Part shown: piece by piece, positions 60,691 to 64,000 of the stretch
Position numbering within the stretch: the stretch's first letter is position 1
Layout: each line of letters begins with the position of its first letter
NCBI RefSeq assembly: GCF_025950525.1
Contig: NZ_JAPDGS010000003.1
Coordinates: 62,001 to 126,000, forward strand
Length of the DNA stretch: 64,000 bases
Direction: 5' to 3'
From: Stagnihabitans lacustris
GTDB lineage: Bacteria; Pseudomonadota; Alphaproteobacteria; Rhodobacterales; Rhodobacteraceae
Translations under genes and position numbers: made by a program
Notes under the pieces: model-generated
What the model saw: only the letters and a program-made list of their open reading frames with translations
The model's database searches: none
Told to the model about the DNA's origin: nothing

Positions 60691-63284
60691 GCCCCCGCCA
60701 AGCCCTTCAGCTCATAGATCAAGGCCAAGGCATCGCGCGGAGACAGCTCGTCCGCGCTGATATCGCGAAGCCGCTTTTCCACCACCGACTCACGCGCAAC
60801 CGGCCTCGACACCTCCGCCACCGCCCGAAACAGCGGCAGGTCGTCGATCAAGGCCTTCGAGGGCCGCTCGCGGTCGCCCTTCTCCAAAGCCTCCAGCACC
60901 ACCTTGGCGCGGTCCACCACCGCCAAAGGCAGCCCCGCCAACCGCGCCACCTGCACGCCGTAACTGCGGTCCGCGGCGCCTTCCTTGACCTCGTGCAGAA
61001 AGACCACCTCGCCCTCCCATTCCCGCACCGCCAGGGTCGCATTGCGCACCCCCGACAGCTTTCCGGCCAGCGCGGTTAGCTCATGATAATGCGTGGCGAA
61101 CAAGGCCCTGCACCGGTTGACCGCCTGCAGATTCTCCAACACCGCCCAGGCAATCGACAGCCCGTCCCAGGTCGCCGTGCCCCGGCCGATCTCGTCCAGG
61201 ATGACCAAAGCGCTGTCGTCCGCCTGGTTCAGGATGGCCGCGGTTTCCACCATCTCGACCATAAAGGTCGACCGCCCCCGCGCCAGATCATCCGCCGCCC
61301 CAACGCGGCTGAAGATCTGCCCCACTACCCCGATCCGCGCCTTGCGCGCTGGCACATAGCTCCCCATCTGCGCCAGCAAAGCGATCAGCGCATTCTGCCG
61401 CAGAAAGGTCGATTTCCCCCCCATGTTCGGCCCGGTGATCAGCCAGATCGCCGGAACCCCCGCCGCCGTCAGCCCGCAGTCATTCGGCACAAAGGCCGCG
61501 CCCTGCCGCCGCAAAGCCGCCTCCACCACCGGATGCCGCCCGCCCTCAATGACAAAGGCCCGGCTCTCGTCGACGTCAGGAGCCACCCAATCCTCGACCA
61601 CCGCCAGTTCCGCCAGCCCCGCCGCAAGGTCGATCTCGGCCAAGGCCCGCGCCGCCGAGGCCACCGCGCCCGAGCGTTCCAGCACCGAGGCCCGCAGCCG
61701 GTCGAAAATCCCCTTCTCGATCTCCAGCGCGAGGTTTCCAGCGTTCAGGATACGCGTTTCCAGCTCTGACAGTTCGACCGTCGAAAACCGCACCTGGTTC
61801 GCCGTCGTCTGGCGATGGATGAAGCGAGGATTGCCCCGCATCACCGCCTCATGCGTCGTCGTCGTCTCGATGAAATAGCCCAAGACATTGTTATGCTTGA
61901 TCTTCAGCGACGAAACGCCGGTCTCGGCCACAAACGCCGCCTGCATCTCGCCCACGACCCCGCGCCCCTCGTCGCGCAGGCGCCGCGTCTGGTCCAGCCC
62001 GGTGTCGAAGCCCTCGGCCACAAAGCCGCCATCCCGCGCCAGCAAAGGCGGCTCCGCCACCAAAGCCGCATCCAAAAGCCCCACCAGATCCTCATGGCCG
62101 AGCAAAGCCGCGTCGAACAACGGCCCGCCCTGAACCATCCCCGCCACCCGCGCGGCGCCCATCAACCCTGCCCGCACCGCCGCCAGATCCCGCGGCCCAC
62201 CGCGCTCCAAGGCCAGCCGCGACAGAGCCCGGTCCATATCCGGCACCATCCGCAAGGCATCGCGCAGCCCGTGCCGGTCGCCGTCGATCACCCAGGTCAC
62301 CCGCGCCAGCCGCCCCCGCACCACCGCCACATCCCGCGACGGAGACCCCAACCGCGCCTCCAACAACCGCGCCCCCGCCGAAGTCACCGTCCGGTCGATC
62401 ACCGACAGCAAAGACCCCTCCCGCCCGCCGCTCAAAGCCTGCGTCAGCTCCAGGTTCCGCCGCGTCGCCCCGTCCATCTGAACGGTCCCTCCCGAAGCCT
62501 CCCGCACCGGAGCCCTCAGCAGCGGCAGTTTCCCCCTCTGCGTCAGCTCCAGATAGTCAACCAAAGCCCCCATGGCCGAAACCTCGGCCCGCGTGAAAGC
62601 CCCGAACGAAGCCAACCCCGCCACGCCATAAAGCCGCGCCACCCGCGCCTCTGACCCGCTGGAATCAAACGACCCCCGGCCCAGCGAAGTGACCTGAGCC
62701 CCCGCCTCCTCGATCCCCTCGCGCCAAACCGCCTCCCGCGCCTCGGACACCAGCACTTCCTTCGGCCCCAACCGCGCCAATTCCGCCCCAAGCTTCGCCC
62801 CCGGGCAGGTCATCACCCGAAACTCCCCGGTGGAAATATCCGCCCAGGCCAAAGCCCCCTCATCCCGCACCTCGGCGAAAGCGCACAGGTAATTCGCCCG
62901 CCGCGCCTCCAGCAACGTGTCCTCGGTCAGGGTCCCCGGCGTCACAAGCCGCACGACATCCCGGCGAACGACCGACTTATACCCGCGCTTCTTCGCCTCC
63001 GCCGGGTCCTCCATCTGCTCGGCAATCGCGACGCGGAACCCTTTGCGGATCAGCGCCAGCAAATAGCCCTCCGCCGCATGGACAGGCACGCCGCACATCT
63101 GGATGGGCGCGCCCTGATGCGTGCCGCGCTTGGTCAGGGCAATATCCAAGGCCTCGGCCGCCAGCACCGCATCCTGAAAGAACATCTCATAGAAGTCGCC
63201 CATCCGGTAAAAGAGCAAAGCCCCCGGATGCTGCGCCTTGATCTCCAGATATTGCGCCATCATCGGCGTCACGTCGTCAGCCAT
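60681..63284 (-). CDS. mutS: DNA mismatch repair protein MutS
   Basis: An 867-residue mismatch sensor. The N-terminal mismatch-binding motif GDFYEMFF (Phe and Glu that probe the mispair) is near residues 29-36. The ATPase has GPNMGGKSTFLRQ, LVILDEIGRGT and the His-loop ATHYHEL. The C-terminus ends with the ELKGLAGAAG tail. The ATG at 63284 has AAGGAG upstream and begins the conserved part; the open frame runs on upstream but has no support. It is divergent from a GT61-like gene. Confidence 0.96.
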   Translation of the reverse strand: MADDVTPMMAQYLEIKAQHPGALLFYRMGDFYEMFFQDAVLAAEALDIALTKRGTHQGAPIQMCGVPVHAAEGYLLALIRKGFRVAIAEQMEDPAEAKKRGYKSVVRRDVVRLVTPGTLTEDTLLEARRANYLCAFAEVRDEGALAWADISTGEFRVMTCPGAKLGAELARLGPKEVLVSEAREAVWREGIEEAGAQVTSLGRGSFDSSGSEARVARLYGVAGLASFGAFTRAEVSAMGALVDYLELTQRGKLPLLRAPVREASGGTVQMDGATRRNLELTQALSGGREGSLLSVIDRTVTSAGARLLEARLGSPSRDVAVVRGRLARVTWVIDGDRHGLRDALRMVPDMDRALSRLALERGGPRDLAAVRAGLMGAARVAGMVQGGPLFDAALLGHEDLVGLLDAALVAEPPLLARDGGFVAEGFDTGLDQTRRLRDEGRGVVGEMQAAFVAETGVSSLKIKHNNVLGYFIETTTTHEAVMRGNPRFIHRQTTANQVRFSTVELSELETRILNAGNLALEIEKGIFDRLRASVLERSGAVASAARALAEIDLAAGLAELAVVEDWVAPDVDESRAFVIEGGRHPVVEAALRRQGAAFVPNDCGLTAAGVPAIWLITGPNMGGKSTFLRQNALIALLAQMGSYVPARKARIGVVGQIFSRVGAADDLARGRSTFMVEMVETAAILNQADDSALVILDEIGRGTATWDGLSIAWAVLENLQAVNRCRALFATHYHELTALAGKLSGVRNATLAVREWEGEVVFLHEVKEGAADRSYGVQVARLAGLPLAVVDRAKVVLEALEKGDRERPSKALIDDLPLFRAVAEVSRPVARESVVEKRLRDISADELSPRDALALIYELKGLAGAAG

Positions 63285-63401
63285 CGCCCACTCCTTGATC
63301 GCCGCCACAAAACCACTGCCCGTCGCAAAAGGGAACCCGTCAAGCCACTGGTAAGCCCCGCCCCCTCTGGTATTCTCGCCCCGGAAACAATCGGTCCAAC
63401 C

Positions 63402-64000
63402 ATGCAGAACCAGATCCATTTCGATCTCTCGCCCGAGGTTCTGATCCTCGACCCGTTCCACACGCCGGACTTCCATGTCCTGCGTCAGCCGGATTTCCTG
63501 TGGCGTGCCATCCCGGCCGGCCGCATCCATGGCTTTGCCGCCTCCGAACACCCGCAGGTCAACGACCGCATCCAGTCGGTCCTGACGGCCACCAAACGCG
63601 ACCGGCTGTTTACCCGCGCTTTGGAAGTGGCCACGGTGCCCGTCCACCTGTCCGACGTCTGGTTCCGCAAATCCTGGGTCACGCAAGGCGCGCGCTGCCT
63701 GATTTCGGGCGCCGCCGGCCTGCGCCTGCTGAACCGCTACGCCTGGGAGCATGAGGCGACCGACGGCGACACGCGCCTGGCCGATCACTTCGCGCGCCTG
63801 CAGGCGATCCCCGGTCCCCGGACCCTTGCGCAGGTCCCGGATGACCTCGCCCCCGGCACGCCGATTGCCATCGAGTGTCGCAACACCTTCAACTACTACC
63901 ACTTCCTGACCGAAAGCCTCTGCCAGCTGTGCCTGGTTCAGGAAACCGGCCTCAAGGGTCCGATCTACCTGCATTTCCCGAACAACCAAGAGAAAACCCG
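63402..64000 (+). CDS. GT61-like glycosyltransferase, truncated by the window edge
   Basis: An open frame from the ATG at 63402 runs to the last base without a stop, about 199 codons. Its codons follow the usage of its neighbours. The visible part includes a beta-rich start and the segment AIECRNTFNYYHFLTESLCQL, which is like the NYYHFLTE block of GT61/DUF563 glycosyltransferases that build surface glycans. The catalytic C-terminal half lies beyond the window. It is divergent from mutS across 117 bases. Family assignment rests on this one segment. Confidence 0.65.
   Translation, partial: MQNQIHFDLSPEVLILDPFHTPDFHVLRQPDFLWRAIPAGRIHGFAASEHPQVNDRIQSVLTATKRDRLFTRALEVATVPVHLSDVWFRKSWVTQGARCLISGAAGLRLLNRYAWEHEATDGDTRLADHFARLQAIPGPRTLAQVPDDLAPGTPIAIECRNTFNYYHFLTESLCQLCLVQETGLKGPIYLHFPNNQEKT

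Noticed and set aside
60681..63989. A longer MutS frame extending 235 codons upstream
   Set aside because: The extension is not MutS-like, lacks a ribosome site and overlaps a divergent gene; the ATG at 63284 has AAGGAG and starts the conserved domain.
57600..64000. Plus strand looks C-rich from rdgB to the right edge, whereas hemJ-mnmE look G-rich, as if the leading strand changed
   Set aside because: Judged only by eye and confounded by gene direction and codon choice; a computed skew plot is needed before calling an inversion.

Overview
The window is a high-GC alphaproteobacterial chromosome segment, most consistent with the Rhodobacteraceae (Rhodobacter / Cereibacter / Paracoccus-like). 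The pointers are the regB | senC-regA-hvrA redox-control locus, the order secB, dnaQ-coaE-aroE-maf | origin | hemJ-rho-mnmE-mnmG-rsmG-parA-parB (the arrangement around the Caulobacter origin), and many 4-base ATGA gene overlaps. No tRNA, rRNA, CRISPR array, insertion sequence or prophage was seen.

Layout. 1-5 kb: the end of hemH, two tiny secreted paralogues, two L,D-transpeptidases and a CAP-domain lipoprotein (cell envelope), then a TrmA/RlmD-type RNA methyltransferase. 5-12 kb: a paired ABC exporter with a possible leader peptide, the hslO-CoA pyrophosphatase-cca operon and a stand-alone Nudix gene. 12-23 kb: a one-way cluster of six genes for a surface glycan (a GT2+GT4 fusion, a GT8 enzyme, a GT4 enzyme, a sulfotransferase and two large unrecognised proteins). 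23-28 kb: an HD phosphohydrolase, a frameshifted LysR gene (hvrB-like) and the hvrA/regA/senC/regB redox regulators. 28-38 kb: a PAS protein behind a CtrA-type box, a TsaE-AmgK fusion with murU (tRNA t6A and cell-wall recycling), addBA (double-strand break repair) and trxA. 38-45 kb: a capsule-like gene, hslVU, a lipoprotein hydrolase, Smr-mltA-Tim44 and fxsA-secB.

45-57.6 kb is the replication and segregation core. dnaQ-coaE-aroE-maf run left and hemJ, rho, mnmE, mnmG, rsmG, parA, parB run right, away from a 388-base gap with at least five DnaA-box-like 9-mers, an AT-rich tract and a CtrA-type site: the likely oriC. Four identical 16-base palindromes, TGTTTCACGTGAAACA (parS), lie within 12 kb, each placed inside another functional signal (a terminator loop, two gene starts or ends, and a coding sequence). 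57.6-64 kb: hemW, ridA and rdgB-rph divergent from hrcA-grpE, then mutS, and a GT61-like gene cut by the right edge.

The most interesting items are the origin/centromere region with its CtrA site, the nested parS sites, the decayed LysR gene beside hvrA, the sulfotransferase-containing glycan cluster, the paired micro-proteins beside hemH, and a candidate attenuator leader before the ABC exporter.
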